Source: Bradyrhizobium paxllaeri (GTDB lineage Bacteria > Pseudomonadota > Alphaproteobacteria > Rhizobiales > Xanthobacteraceae). Taken from it: a stretch of DNA of 64,000 bases. The DNA is taken from the NCBI RefSeq assembly GCF_001693515.2, contig NZ_CP042968.1:6758001-6822000 (forward strand), read 5' to 3'. Position numbers and translations under genes: made by a program. Positions 21,214 to 30,693 of this stretch are shown here, piece after piece (the first letter of the stretch is position 1; the number at the start of each line of letters is the position of its first letter). Below the pieces are notes generated by a model. That model was not told the DNA's origin and made no database searches. It saw nothing but the letters and a program-made list of their open reading frames with translations.

Positions 21214-21409
21214 CCGCCGTCAGGCCAGCGGCAGGCTCCTCACTTTCGCGCGAGGGGACCGCCAAAAGTTAACAATAGCGGGCACAACATTAACCTTTGC
21301 CGCTATTCTGCCATTTTCAACGGCTGATCGGCCGTATTGTTGCCGGTGATCGTTGCAAGGTTTTCCTGACATCGTGGGTGATTCGCCCCGCACTGCAAGG
21401 ATTTTGACC

Positions 21410-21583
21410 ATGGTTCGGTCGCCCTGCACGGTCGGCTTCGAAAGCCGCCGTGCGCCCGTTGCTTCTTCCCGATTGCTTGGAGCGATCGCCACCTCGCTCG
21501 CGATCGGCACGCTATCGCTTTGTCTCATGGTCACGCTGACGGTGCTGTCGATCAAGGCCACCGTCGCGATGCCCTTTCCTTAA
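21410..21583 (+). CDS. Small single-pass membrane protein (57 aa)
   Basis: Starts MVRSPCTVGFESRRAPVASS and contains one strong hydrophobic helix (LGAIATSLAIGTLSLCLMVT) near the C-terminus. AAGGATTTTGACC before the ATG is a plausible ribosome-binding site. I do not recognise it. An in-frame ATG at 21353 is possible but has no clear ribosome-binding site. Confidence 0.5.
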   Translation: MVRSPCTVGFESRRAPVASSRLLGAIATSLAIGTLSLCLMVTLTVLSIKATVAMPFP

Positions 21584-21669
21584 TGGTTTGCGGCTTTTTG
21601 TTTGCATCATTAGCGAACGCGCGATGACATTGGCGAACGCGCGGTGATTGGCATCGCGATTGGACTCGC

Positions 21670-22830
21670 ATGAAGACACCTGTCGGCCTTGTCACCGTCG
21701 CCCTGGCGGTAGCGATCCTGCTGGCGGTCTCGTTCCTGATCGCCACCGGCACGCGCGGCCAGGAGCAGGCGTTCGGTTCCTCGGCCGGCGAGCTCGAGGT
21801 GCGGACCGTCGCAAGGGGCCTCGTCAATCCCTGGGCGCTGGCGTTTCTGCCGGACGGCAAGATGCTGGTCACCGAGCGCCCCGGCCGCATGCGCCTCGTC
21901 ACCGCCGAAGGGCAGATCTCGCCGCCGCTCAAGGGCGTGCCCGAGGTGTGGGCCTCCGGTCAGGGCGGCCTGCTCGATGTCGTCACCGACAAATCCTTTG
22001 CGCAGAACAAGACCATCTATTTCTGTTACGCCGAACGGACCGAGGGCGGCGGACGCACCACGGTCGCGCGCGCGAAACTGAACGACAGCAATGGCCGCCT
22101 TGACGAGGTCAAGATCATCTTCCGCCAGCAGGGGCCGCTGTCGTCAGGCAATCACTATGGTTGCCGCATCGCGCAGGCCGATGACGGCAATCTGTTCGTG
22201 GCGCTCGGCGATCACTTCACCTATCGCGACGAAGCGCAGAATCTCGGCAATCATCTCGGCAAGGTGGTCCGGATCGCGCCCGATGGGTCGGTGCCGGCGG
22301 CCAATCCGTTTGCCGGCCGCGCCGGTGCCAAGCCGGAAATCTGGAGTTACGGGCACCGCAACGTGCAGGCGCTTGCGATCAATCCGGCGACCGGCGAGCC
22401 CTGGGAAATCGAGCATGGCCCGCGCGGCGGCGACGAGGTCAATGTCGCCGGCAAGGGCAAGAACTACGGCTGGCCGGTGATCGGCTACGGCATCGATTAC
22501 TCAGGTGCGAAGATCCACAACAGCACCGCCAAGGACGGCATGGAGCAGCCGCTCAAATACTGGGTGCCATCGATCGCGCCGTCGGGCGTGGCCTTCTACA
22601 CCGGAAAGCTGTTTCCGAAATGGAACGGCAGCCTGTTTTTGGGCGCGCTGCGCGGCGCGATGCTGGTGCGGCTGACGCTGAACGGCAACACGGTGATCTC
22701 GGAGGAACGCCTGCTGCAGAACCTGCACGAGCGCATCCGCGACGTCCGCCAGGGACCGGACGGCGCGCTGTGGCTGCTGACAGATAGTTCGAACGGACGG
22801 GTATTGCGGGTAGCACCGGCCGCGAAATGA
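21670..22830 (+). CDS. PQQ-type soluble aldose sugar dehydrogenase (YliI/Asd-like)
   Basis: 386-aa exported six-bladed beta-propeller. The N-terminal hydrophobic segment (LVTVALAVAILLAVSFLIA) is a signal peptide or anchor. Seen motifs: NPWALAFLPDGKMLVTERPGR, GQGGLLDV, GNHYGCRI (the family catalytic His), SYGHRNVQAL, EHGPRGGDEVN and NYGWPVIGYG. It would oxidise sugars in the periplasm using PQQ. PQQ-synthesis genes are not in this window. Its 3' end meets the minus-strand peptidase gene. Confidence 0.88.
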   Translation: MKTPVGLVTVALAVAILLAVSFLIATGTRGQEQAFGSSAGELEVRTVARGLVNPWALAFLPDGKMLVTERPGRMRLVTAEGQISPPLKGVPEVWASGQGGLLDVVTDKSFAQNKTIYFCYAERTEGGGRTTVARAKLNDSNGRLDEVKIIFRQQGPLSSGNHYGCRIAQADDGNLFVALGDHFTYRDEAQNLGNHLGKVVRIAPDGSVPAANPFAGRAGAKPEIWSYGHRNVQALAINPATGEPWEIEHGPRGGDEVNVAGKGKNYGWPVIGYGIDYSGAKIHNSTAKDGMEQPLKYWVPSIAPSGVAFYTGKLFPKWNGSLFLGALRGAMLVRLTLNGNTVISEERLLQNLHERIRDVRQGPDGALWLLTDSSNGRVLRVAPAAK

Positions 22831-22879
22831 TTTTTGCGCCCGTGGGCTCTCTTCACGTCATTGCCCAAGTGGATACCGC

Positions 22880-24166
22880 TTACTTCAGCTTGCCGCTCGA
22901 CACGTCCATGATCATGCGCGTCGTGAGATAGAGGCGCGGCACGATGGTGTCGACCTTCACGTATTCGGCATCGTTGGAGTGCGCGCCGAAGCTCGACAGG
23001 CCCATGCCTTCCAGTACCGCCCCCTTCGCCTTGCGGCCGGCGAACGCCGCGTCGGTGCCGCCGCCGGTGGCTTTCTCGGCCACGTTGAGCGACATGCCGA
23101 TTTCCCGATAGATCGTCTTGCCGTAATCCGCCACGCGGCGCGAGGCGTCGGTGGCTTCGAGCGGCGGCCGGCGCACCTCGAATTTCAGCTCCACCCTGGA
23201 ATCGGGCAGCAGCTTCGTCTTGATCCTGTCCCGCAGCGCCTGCTCGAGCCCGTCGAAATCCGCCACCTTGAGCGCGCGCGCATCGGCCTGCGCCGTGGCT
23301 TCGGCCGGGATCACGTTGCGGTTGGTGCCGGCCTTGGCGACGGTCCAGTTCAGCTTCAGGCCCTGCTCCGGCCTGGACAGGTCCTTCATCTGCAAGAGCT
23401 GATGCGACAGCTCGTACAGCGCGTTGACGCCGCCTTCGGGCCGGGCGCCCGCATGCGACGCCTTGCCGTGCACCGTGAGATAGGCCGAGCCGATGCCGCT
23501 GGTGGCAAGCCGCAGCGCGCCATCGGTGCCGCCGCCTTCGAACGAGAACACGGCATCCTGCTCGGCGGCGAGCCGCGTGATCGTGCTGCGCCAGCCGGGC
23601 GAAGAGATCTCTTCATCGCCATTGATCAGCACCGTGAGCTCGCCATACTCCTTGAAGCTCAGCTTCTGCAGCATGGCCACGGCGTGGATGATGAGGGCGA
23701 TGCCCTGCTTGTCGTCGGCTATGCCGAGGCCATAGGCCTTGTCGCCATCGATGCGGAACGGCTGATCCTTCAGCATCCCCTTGAGGTATACTGTATCCAT
23801 GTGCGCGATCAGCATGACCTTCGCGCGGCCCGTGCCCTTGAAGACGGCATGCACAGCCGGGCCTACCTTCTCGGGCGTGTCGTCGAGACGGTAGATGTCG
23901 CTGGGCTGCAGGACTTCCACCGCGCCGCCAAGCTGCTTGAGCTGGCCGGCAATGCGCTCGGCGAGCCGGTTCAGGCCTTCAATGTCCCCGCTGCCGGATT
24001 CGATCTGCACGAGGTCGCGCAGCGTATCGAGCAGCGGCTGCTGCTCCTTCTGCGCCAACGCGTGGACATCGGCCACCGGCGCGGCGTGCGCCACGGCGGC
24101 AAATGCCAGCGCGAGCGATGCGATCAATGGACGAACAAGGGACAAGGCAGCGTGCGGTCGGGGCAT
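22880..24166 (-). CDS. M20-family metallopeptidase (carboxypeptidase G2-like), exported
   Basis: 428-aa protein with signal peptide (SLVRPLIASLALAFAAVAHA). The two-zinc site is visible: His in LIAHMDTVY, Asp in GIADDKQG, Glu-Glu in INGDEEISS, an acidic residue in FEGGGTDGA and His in FGAHSNDAEY. The dimerisation domain starts around TVHGKASHAGARPE. It likely removes C-terminal glutamate-like residues from folate-type or peptide substrates in the periplasm. The start at 24166 is taken for the signal peptide; an ATG at 24214 would extend it by 16 residues. Confidence 0.87.
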   Translation of the reverse strand: MPRPHAALSLVRPLIASLALAFAAVAHAAPVADVHALAQKEQQPLLDTLRDLVQIESGSGDIEGLNRLAERIAGQLKQLGGAVEVLQPSDIYRLDDTPEKVGPAVHAVFKGTGRAKVMLIAHMDTVYLKGMLKDQPFRIDGDKAYGLGIADDKQGIALIIHAVAMLQKLSFKEYGELTVLINGDEEISSPGWRSTITRLAAEQDAVFSFEGGGTDGALRLATSGIGSAYLTVHGKASHAGARPEGGVNALYELSHQLLQMKDLSRPEQGLKLNWTVAKAGTNRNVIPAEATAQADARALKVADFDGLEQALRDRIKTKLLPDSRVELKFEVRRPPLEATDASRRVADYGKTIYREIGMSLNVAEKATGGGTDAAFAGRKAKGAVLEGMGLSSFGAHSNDAEYVKVDTIVPRLYLTTRMIMDVSSGKLK

Positions 24167-24285
24167 GGCGCGGCGGTCCGTGAGGTTGGAAGCAGGAAGT
24201 TGATAATGCAGCACTGAAGCATCGTGGCGGGCAGGCTACAACCTCGGTTCGACAGCCTTGTTCCGTATACTCAATACAAGAGCCC

Positions 24286-24639
24286 TCACGCCCACTTGTG
24301 AAAAATCAGAAACGCGCCGATGGCGATGAAGAGAAAGCCGAGTGCGTGATTCCATCCCAGCGGCTCTTTCAGGTAGAGCACCGAGAAGGCCGCGAACACC
24401 ACCAGCGTGATCACCTCCTGGATGGTCTTGAGCTGGGCAGCCGAATATACCGCGCTGCCCCAGCGATTGGCCGGCACCGCCAGCCAATATTCGACGAAGG
24501 CGATCCCCCAGCTCACCAGCACCACCGTCGGCAGCGCGCTTTCCTTGAACTTCAGATGGCCATACCAGGCGAAGGTCATGAAGACGTTGGAAGCGAACAG
24601 CATCAGGATCGGCAGCAGCGTCGGCGAAACAGTCGGCAT
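24286..24639 (-). CDS. DUF486 family small membrane protein
   Basis: 117-aa protein with four membrane helices, starting MPTVSPTLLPILMLFASNVF. FMTFAWYGHLKF, SWGIAFVEYWLAVPANR, QLKTIQEVITL and the final helix with GFLFIAIGAFLIFHKWA match DUF486, a family in the drug/metabolite transporter superfamily. No substrate is known. It is divergent from the PAS gene at 24841. Confidence 0.85.
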   Translation of the reverse strand: MPTVSPTLLPILMLFASNVFMTFAWYGHLKFKESALPTVVLVSWGIAFVEYWLAVPANRWGSAVYSAAQLKTIQEVITLVVFAAFSVLYLKEPLGWNHALGFLFIAIGAFLIFHKWA

Positions 24640-24840
24640 AGATTTCCCTCTTGAAAAAATGTCGTGCGCTAATCGTCGGGTACGATACCCCGTTCCGTAA
24701 CTCGATATCATTTGATTTCAAAAATACGAAAGCCTGACGTATCGGCGCAACGCTCTCTTAGGACTGGCGGCAGAAAGGCGGGCACAATCGAAACAATCAG
24801 GCATGCTGGCGTCTTATTCCCGGCAAGTGACGAGAACGGC

Positions 24841-25653
24841 ATGCAGTTAAACTGGCGCGCAATCTCCGGTCCGGCTCTGACAACGGCGACGGCGTTGATC
24901 GCCTTCCTCGTCGACCGGCACTTCGTTTCGGTCCCCAATCCCGCGCCGCTGTTCGTCTGCATCGTCGCCTTTTCCGCTTCCATCAGCGGCATTGCCTCCG
25001 GCATGGCCAGCGCCGTCATCGCGGTAGCGTCTTCCGCGCTGTTCTTCCTCAACCACCGCGCCACCCCCGGCTACGACATGTCGGACCTGGCGCGCATGCT
25101 GCTGCTCGCGGCGACCGCCGGCGGCACCGCGCTGATCACCGGGCTCCTCAGGCAGAAATGGGTCGATGCCTTCGCGTGGGAGAAGAAGCATCATGCCACC
25201 GCGGACCGCCTGTCGGCCGCGCTCGACCAGGTCGATATCGGCATCGTGCTGCTCGATTCCGACACCCGCGCCGAATTCATCAACCGCGCCTTCCGCGACT
25301 ACTTCAAGCTGTCCGACGCGCAGGCCGACAGCAAGCCGCCCTTCATCGCGCTGATGTATCACGGCCGCGACACCGGCGCCTGGCAACTGCCCGAGGATGA
25401 ACTGAGCGCCTTCATCGCCAAGCGCACCGAGATGATCCGCACCGGCGATTCCACGCCGATCAACATCGAACTCGTGGACGGCGAGGTGTTGCGCTTCACC
25501 TGCACGGCGCTGCCCGATGGCGGACGCATGCTGAGCTACACGCCGATCACCGACCTCGTTCGCCACACCGACGATCCCGGCAGCGCGGACTACTATCGCG
25601 CCTTGCGCGGCAGCAACCGCAGCCTCGCCCGGCACCTCGGCGCGGCGGAATAG
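24841..25653 (+). CDS. Membrane protein with PAS domain, no output domain
   Basis: 270 aa. The N-terminal third has three to four hydrophobic segments (ISGPALTTATALIAFLVDR, PLFVCIVAFSAS, MLLLAATAGGTALITGLL), resembling the four-helix DUF4118 module of sensor kinases. A short linker leads to a PAS domain (ALDQVDIGIVLLDSDTRAEF, RAFRDYFKLSDAQ). The protein stops soon after; there is no histidine kinase, GGDEF or other output domain. The gene after it encodes an acetyltransferase and not a regulator. The start at ATG 24841 is uncertain; an in-frame ATG at 24712 exists. Confidence 0.75.
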   Translation: MQLNWRAISGPALTTATALIAFLVDRHFVSVPNPAPLFVCIVAFSASISGIASGMASAVIAVASSALFFLNHRATPGYDMSDLARMLLLAATAGGTALITGLLRQKWVDAFAWEKKHHATADRLSAALDQVDIGIVLLDSDTRAEFINRAFRDYFKLSDAQADSKPPFIALMYHGRDTGAWQLPEDELSAFIAKRTEMIRTGDSTPINIELVDGEVLRFTCTALPDGGRMLSYTPITDLVRHTDDPGSADYYRALRGSNRSLARHLGAAE

Positions 25654-25758
25654 CAGCGGCAACGCAATCCCCTCGCGACATTGATCGCCGGCTCTCGTGT
25701 CTGTAGTAATGGCAGACACTCCTCCAGCGCGTCACCTCCCAACAAAACGGAATCGTGC

Positions 25759-26220
25759 ATGTCCGGCGACCTCATCATCCGCTTCGTCACCCGTCAGGAC
25801 TATGCGCAATGGCTGCCGCTATGGGACGGCTACAACGCCTTCTACGACCGCTCGGGACCGACCGCGCTGGCGCCCGAGATCACGGCGATGACGTGGGCGC
25901 GCTTCTTCGATGCCTACGAGCCGGTGCACGCGCTGGTCGCCGAGAGCGGCGGCAAACTGCTCGGGCTGACGCACTATCTGTTTCACCGCTCCACGACCAT
26001 GATCGAGCCGAACTGCTATCTGCAAGACCTGTTCACCAGTCCGGAATCGCGCGTCAAGGGCATCGGCCGCGCGCTCATCAACGGCGTCTACGAACAGGCC
26101 CGGCTCGCCGGCGCATCGCGCGTCTATTGGCAGACGCACGAAACCAACCACACCGCGATGCAGCTCTACGACAAGATCGCGGACCGCTCCGGCTTCGTCG
26201 TCTATCGCAAGATGCTCTGA
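25759..26220 (+). CDS. GNAT-family N-acetyltransferase
   Basis: 153-aa GNAT protein starting MSGDLIIRFVTRQDYAQWLP. Core features: YLQDLFTSPESRVKGIGRAL is beta-4 with the acetyl-CoA loop (R-V-K-G-I-G), followed by INGVYEQARLAG and the C-terminal strand RSGFVVYRKML. WQTHETNHTAMQLYDKIA is the usual helix after strand five. The substrate is unknown. It follows the PAS gene by about 100 bp on the same strand. Confidence 0.87.
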   Translation: MSGDLIIRFVTRQDYAQWLPLWDGYNAFYDRSGPTALAPEITAMTWARFFDAYEPVHALVAESGGKLLGLTHYLFHRSTTMIEPNCYLQDLFTSPESRVKGIGRALINGVYEQARLAGASRVYWQTHETNHTAMQLYDKIADRSGFVVYRKML

Positions 26221-26483
26221 GGCACGGCCTTCGGCCCGCCTGTGGATAAGTTGGCTGTCACGTGCGCGTAACAAAGCACGGATAAGTTGCGCCTGCGTCT
26301 GATCAGGCCCCCGTCTCAGATCACGCGCCCCAAGCGGTCCCCGTCAGTCGCCGCGTCTGACCGGGGCCGCCTCTTTTTGTGCCGCATACCTGCCACGCGT
26401 CGGCGCAGGTCACCCCGCTGCTTGCGGGTGAAAGCCGTGCGGGCCACAATGCGCCCTCTCCGCCCTTCCCACAGGATCGATCC

Positions 26484-27425
26484 ATGCAAATTCGCAATCT
26501 CGGCGGCTCCGGCCTGCGCGTTTCCGCCGTCGGCCTCGGCTGCAACAATTTCGGCCAGCGCACCGATCTGGAGACCTCGCGCAAGGTGATCCACAAGGCG
26601 ATCGACCTCGGCATCACCCTGTTCGACACCGCTGACATCTATGCCGGCATGGGCGGCTCCGAGACGGTGCTCGGCACGGTGCTGGGCGACCGCCGCAAGG
26701 ACATCGTGCTGGCGACGAAATACGCAAAGCCGATGGCGACCGACGGCACCAAGCAGGGCGCCTCGCGCCGCTACATCATGTCCGCGGTCGAGGCCAGCCT
26801 GACGCGGCTGAAGACCGACTACATCGATCTCTACCAGCAGCACGATTACGATCCCCTGACGCCGATGGAAGAGACGCTACGCGCGCTCGACGATCTCGTG
26901 CGCCAGGGCAAGGTGCGCTACATCGGCAATTCGAACTTTCCGGCCTGGCGCATTGCGGAAGCGGAAATGCTGGCGCGGCAGATGAACGTCAACCGTTTCG
27001 TCTCCTGCCAGGATGAATACAGCCTCGTGGTGCGCGGTATCGAAAAGGATCTGCTGCCGGCAGCGCAGGAATACAAGCTCGGCCTGCTGCCGTTCTTCCC
27101 GCTGGCAAGCGGACTTTTGACCGGCAAGTACAAGCGCGGCGCGGCTGCTCCCGCCGATACCCGCTTCGCCAAGGCACCCGCGCTGAAGGACCGCTACGTC
27201 ACCGCGCGCAACGAGGACATCGTCGAAAAGCTGCAGGCGTTCGCGCAAGCACGCGGCCACACCATGCTCGAACTCGCCTTCTCCTGGCTCGCCCAGCGCC
27301 CGCAAGTCGCCAGCGTCATCGCCGGCGCCACCCGCGTCGAACAGGTCGAGCAGAACGTGAAAGCGATCGGCTGGACGCTGAGCGCGGAGGAGATGGCGGA
27401 GGTGGACGAGATTACGAGGTCGTAA
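26484..27425 (+). CDS. Aldo/keto reductase
   Basis: 313-aa TIM-barrel NADPH-dependent reductase. Catalytic tetrad: Asp and Tyr in DTADIYAGMGGSE, Lys in VLATKYAKP and His in YQQHDYDP. NADPH-binding end: QVASVIAGATRVEQVEQNV. The start MQIRNLGGSGLRVSAVGLG matches the family; the ATG at 26484 is used, as the upstream ATG at 26379 gives an atypical 35-residue extension. Resembles the YajO/IolS branch; physiological substrate unknown. Followed by palindromic repeat A1. Confidence 0.92.
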   Translation: MQIRNLGGSGLRVSAVGLGCNNFGQRTDLETSRKVIHKAIDLGITLFDTADIYAGMGGSETVLGTVLGDRRKDIVLATKYAKPMATDGTKQGASRRYIMSAVEASLTRLKTDYIDLYQQHDYDPLTPMEETLRALDDLVRQGKVRYIGNSNFPAWRIAEAEMLARQMNVNRFVSCQDEYSLVVRGIEKDLLPAAQEYKLGLLPFFPLASGLLTGKYKRGAAAPADTRFAKAPALKDRYVTARNEDIVEKLQAFAQARGHTMLELAFSWLAQRPQVASVIAGATRVEQVEQNVKAIGWTLSAEEMAEVDEITRS

Positions 27426-27476
27426 GGCACGACCGCTCTCTCGCTCCCTCTCCCCGTCCCTTGTACAGCTATTCGT

Positions 27477-27561
27477 GATGGCCGGGCTTGTCCCGGCCAT
27501 CCACGTCTAACTTTCCGCAAGCTCCAAAGACGTGGATGCCCGGCACAAGGCCGGGCATGAC
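27477..27561. repeat. Palindromic repeat family A, copy 1
   Basis: Two inverted arms, TGGCCGGGCTTGTCCCGGCCA and GCCCGGCACAAGGCCGGGC, are joined by ATCCACGTCT and AGACGTGGAT, which also pair. Together they form a long imperfect hairpin. The same layout recurs at 53839, 58827 and 60502. It lies between convergent genes. Confidence 0.85.
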
Positions 27562-27577
27562 GGCAGTATCGACCAAA

Positions 27578-28819
27578 TTAAACCACCAATCCCTGCATCG
27601 GCTTCACGGCACTGCTATCCGGAAACACCGCCTCCGCCAGCACCTTTTCCGCCAGCCCGAACTGATCCTTCAGCACGCCCTTCATCACCGCGCGGAGATC
27701 CGTTGTCGGCGCGAGATCGCGGCCCTGATAGAGGCTCGCCGGCTTCAGTCCCGGCCAGTCCGCGATTACCCGGCCGCCTTTCACCGCGCCGCCGGCGAGC
27801 AGCGCCACCGTGCCGGTGCCGTGATCCGTTCCTTGCGTGCCGTTGATGCGCGCGGTGCGGCCGAACTCGGTGGCGACGACGATCACGGTATCGCGCCAGC
27901 GCGGTCCCATCCCGGTTTCGAATTCGGCGAGTGCGCCATCGAGGCCGCCGAGCAGTTGCGCCAGCCGCCCCACCGGCCCGCCTTCATTGGCATGGGTGTC
28001 CCAGCCGTCGAAGGCGAGCGCGCCGATCCGCGGGCCGTTGTCGGCCCCCATCAGCCGCGCCGCGCCGCGCGCCGCCAGCCGCATCGCGGCGACGCCGCCC
28101 GCGCCGGGTTTCGGTTTCATGTCGTCGCCCTGCGCGGCCTTGTCGAGCGCGAGGCCCTGCTTCAGCGCCGCGCTCAACGCAGCATCGCGGTGCTGATAGA
28201 GGTCGAGCAGCCGCATCGCGGTGTCCTCGCTGGCCTGCGGCACCGCGAGCGGCGCCCAGCCGACGGTCGGCGCCGCGCCGCGCAACACCAGCGGCGTGGT
28301 CGGCCCGACCGCGAGCGCGCTGCTCACACGTTCGCCCTTCGGTAAGCCTTCGAGCGCGCGGTTGAGCCAGCCGGATTGCACCCGGCCGGGGCCCGCAAAG
28401 CCGCTTTCGAGCACGTCCTGCCCGTCGAAATGCGAACGGTCGCGATAGGGCGTTGCCACCGCATGGATCACCGCGGCCTTCTTGTCGCGATACATCCGCG
28501 CAAACTCCGGCATCGCCGGATGCAGCGAAAAGAAATTGTCGAGCGGCAGCGCCGCGTTCGGCCCACTCGATGACAGCGCGATCGCGCCGTGCAGGCCGGC
28601 GTAATCAGGGTCGCCGATCGGCGCCACGGTCGCAAGCCCGTCCAGCGCGCCGCGCAGGATGATGACCACGAGCCGTGGATCGCGACCATCGGCGGCGCGC
28701 GCGAATTTCGGCAAGTAAGCCCATGCCGCAAAGGACGCGCCGCCGAGCAGCACGGCACGCCGCGATGTCGCCGATGACCGCATGTCCTCGCAGCAATCCA
28801 TGCCCGTTTCCATCGACAT
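27578..28819 (-). CDS. DUF1501 family protein with Tat signal
   Basis: 413-aa protein. The N-terminus carries a twin-arginine signal: SATSRRAVLLGGASFAAWAY followed by ARA-AD. The body has LVVIILRGALDGLA, DGWDTHANEGG, ATEFGRTARINGTQGTDHG and RAVMKGVLKDQFGL, which are DUF1501 landmarks of an alkaline-phosphatase-like (sulfatase) fold. The function is unknown; the family usually occurs next to DUF1800. Its start overlaps the stop of the DUF1800 gene: ATGs at 28822, 28819 and 28813 are all possible, and GAGGAG precedes them, so the start is uncertain by 9 bp. Confidence 0.87.
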   Translation of the reverse strand: MSMETGMDCCEDMRSSATSRRAVLLGGASFAAWAYLPKFARAADGRDPRLVVIILRGALDGLATVAPIGDPDYAGLHGAIALSSSGPNAALPLDNFFSLHPAMPEFARMYRDKKAAVIHAVATPYRDRSHFDGQDVLESGFAGPGRVQSGWLNRALEGLPKGERVSSALAVGPTTPLVLRGAAPTVGWAPLAVPQASEDTAMRLLDLYQHRDAALSAALKQGLALDKAAQGDDMKPKPGAGGVAAMRLAARGAARLMGADNGPRIGALAFDGWDTHANEGGPVGRLAQLLGGLDGALAEFETGMGPRWRDTVIVVATEFGRTARINGTQGTDHGTGTVALLAGGAVKGGRVIADWPGLKPASLYQGRDLAPTTDLRAVMKGVLKDQFGLAEKVLAEAVFPDSSAVKPMQGLVV

Positions 28820-30387
28820 CATCTCCTCTGGAATTCCGGCGACATCAACAACAGCGCCAGCGCCTGCTGCCGCGATTCCGCGCGCTCGATGGTGCGCCGC
28901 GTCTCCACCGACGCCATGTCGGCGGCGGCGAGTTCGAGCAGGTCGCGCGGATCGACGCCCTCGGCGATCCGCGATGCAATCTGCGTCGAGATATCGAGCC
29001 TGAGCTTCATGCCCTCCGGCGCCAGCCAGGCGGCGTTGCTGTCGGCAAAACCGTTCGGCCCGGAAGGCGACCATAGGGGCTGGCCCAGTGTCCTCAGGCC
29101 GCCAAGATAGAGATTCGGATTGTTCGGAATCTGCGCCAGCAGCCGGCCCGCCGCGATCAGGAATTCGTAAGGCGAGCGGATCTTGGCGAGCGGCGCTTTC
29201 CAGGCTTCGTCGGAATCGACCAGCGCGAGCGCCAACGCCTTCAGATCGCCGTCGGTTTTGGTGAAGACATCCGCCAGCCGCGCCACCAGCACCGGCGGCG
29301 GATCGTCGGATACAAAATGGCGCGCGAATTTCCCCGCGATGAATTTCGCGGTCGAAGGATGGCGCGCGATATCCCTAAGCACCGCCTCGCCCTGCGCGAA
29401 ACCTTCGGCATCGTAGATCTTTCCCATTACCCGCTGCGCGCCCGGCTGGTGCGCATTGGCGTTGAACACGAAGGTGCCGGGTGCACCGAGCTGGCCCAGC
29501 CTGCCGGCAAAGGTCCAGCCGGTGATGATGTTTGCAAGCGCGGTGACGTCCTCCTGCGAATAGCCGCCGCCGACGCCGAGCGTATGCAGTTCCAGAATTT
29601 CGCGGGCGAGGTTTTCGTTCAGCCCGCGATTGCGATTCTTGCCGGCACGCGAATCCGGGCCCAGTGATTGCTGGTTGTCGAGAAAGAACAGCATCGCCGG
29701 ATGCTGCTCGACCGCCTTCAGCATGTCAGCAAAGCGCCCCAGCACATGCGGCCGGATTGCCTCGCGCTCGAACGAACCGGCCCACATCTGCGCCAGCCCG
29801 CCCTTGGCGGCGGAAATGCAGAAATGATTCGACCAGAACACGACCAGCCGCTCGGCAAATCCGCCGTCGGCAATGACGGCGCGCTGCAGCCGCGCCAACG
29901 CCTCGGCGCGAAAGGTCTTCTGGATGATGTTGAGTTCGGCCGTGCGCGGCGGCGACGGTTTTGGCGGAGCAGGCTGCATCATCTCGGCGCCCGACATCGT
30001 CGCATTTTCCGGCGGCTTCGCCGGCGGCTCCTTCGGCGCCATCTCCATCGCGATGCTGTTGAGCGAAAGGTTTCGCCGCTGGCCCTTGGCGTCCGGCGGC
30101 GGTTGCTGCGATGCGCCCTCGCCCGCCGCTGGCGGCGTTGCCGATTTGGCGGCGGCATCGCGCGCCCGTTGAACCTCGAACTGATAATCGAACGCCGCCT
30201 TGCCGAGCGCGGACGTCGACTGCAAGCCCGGCACTTCGAGCAGCGCGCCATTGGGCCGGCTGAGTTCTGCCTTGACGAAGCCGCGCGGATCGGACGCCGC
30301 GTTGAGAAAATCGCCCGAGGCTCCGCCGCGCGCACCGAAGCCGAAGCGATTGAGGGCAACGAGGGCGGCTTGCGAATCGCGGGCCAT
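28819..30387 (-). CDS. DUF1800 family protein
   Basis: 522-aa protein of the DUF1800 family, starting MARDSQAALVALNRFGFGAR. Visible blocks: VFWSNHFCISAAKG, ENLAREILELHTLGVGGGYSQEDV, LANIITGWTF, IARHPSTAKFIAGKFARHFVSD, and SPEFQRR at the end. It contains a proline-rich linker near residues 75-130 that looks disordered. No signal peptide is evident. It is co-transcribed with the Tat-exported DUF1501 gene, which starts inside its stop codon. This two-gene unit is common in bacteria and has no assigned biochemical role. Confidence 0.88.
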   Translation of the reverse strand: MARDSQAALVALNRFGFGARGGASGDFLNAASDPRGFVKAELSRPNGALLEVPGLQSTSALGKAAFDYQFEVQRARDAAAKSATPPAAGEGASQQPPPDAKGQRRNLSLNSIAMEMAPKEPPAKPPENATMSGAEMMQPAPPKPSPPRTAELNIIQKTFRAEALARLQRAVIADGGFAERLVVFWSNHFCISAAKGGLAQMWAGSFEREAIRPHVLGRFADMLKAVEQHPAMLFFLDNQQSLGPDSRAGKNRNRGLNENLAREILELHTLGVGGGYSQEDVTALANIITGWTFAGRLGQLGAPGTFVFNANAHQPGAQRVMGKIYDAEGFAQGEAVLRDIARHPSTAKFIAGKFARHFVSDDPPPVLVARLADVFTKTDGDLKALALALVDSDEAWKAPLAKIRSPYEFLIAAGRLLAQIPNNPNLYLGGLRTLGQPLWSPSGPNGFADSNAAWLAPEGMKLRLDISTQIASRIAEGVDPRDLLELAAADMASVETRRTIERAESRQQALALLLMSPEFQRR

Positions 30388-30486
30388 CGAATTTCCCTAA
30401 AATTCTTCCCGGACGTATAGTGGCGCAATATAACGTGCTTCGGCGTGAACCCGGGATTAATTCCGCGTCAGGATGCAGCCTCATTG

Positions 30487-30693
30487 ATGACAAAGCGCAT
30501 GGAACAACTGCCATCGTCGCGTCGCCTCGCCTGCGCAGGCTGCGGCACCGAATTCGGCTGCAACCCGTCCGGGCCCTGCTGGTGCAGCGACGAGGCGTTC
30601 CGCATGCCGATGCCGGTCGACGGCGGCGATTGCTTCTGCCCGGACTGCCTGCGCACACTCGCCAAGCAGCGCACGACCGCGGGTGCGGCATGA
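30487..30693 (+). CDS. Cysteine-rich CWC family protein
   Basis: 68-aa zinc-binding type protein. Cysteine spacing is CAGCGTEFGC, then CWC, then CFCPDC; these are the marks of the CWC family. Probably a small metal-binding protein. ATGs at 30487 and 30499 are both possible. Its stop overlaps the ATG of the HAD gene (ATGA at 30690-30693), so the two are translated together. Confidence 0.82.
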   Translation: MTKRMEQLPSSRRLACAGCGTEFGCNPSGPCWCSDEAFRMPMPVDGGDCFCPDCLRTLAKQRTTAGAA

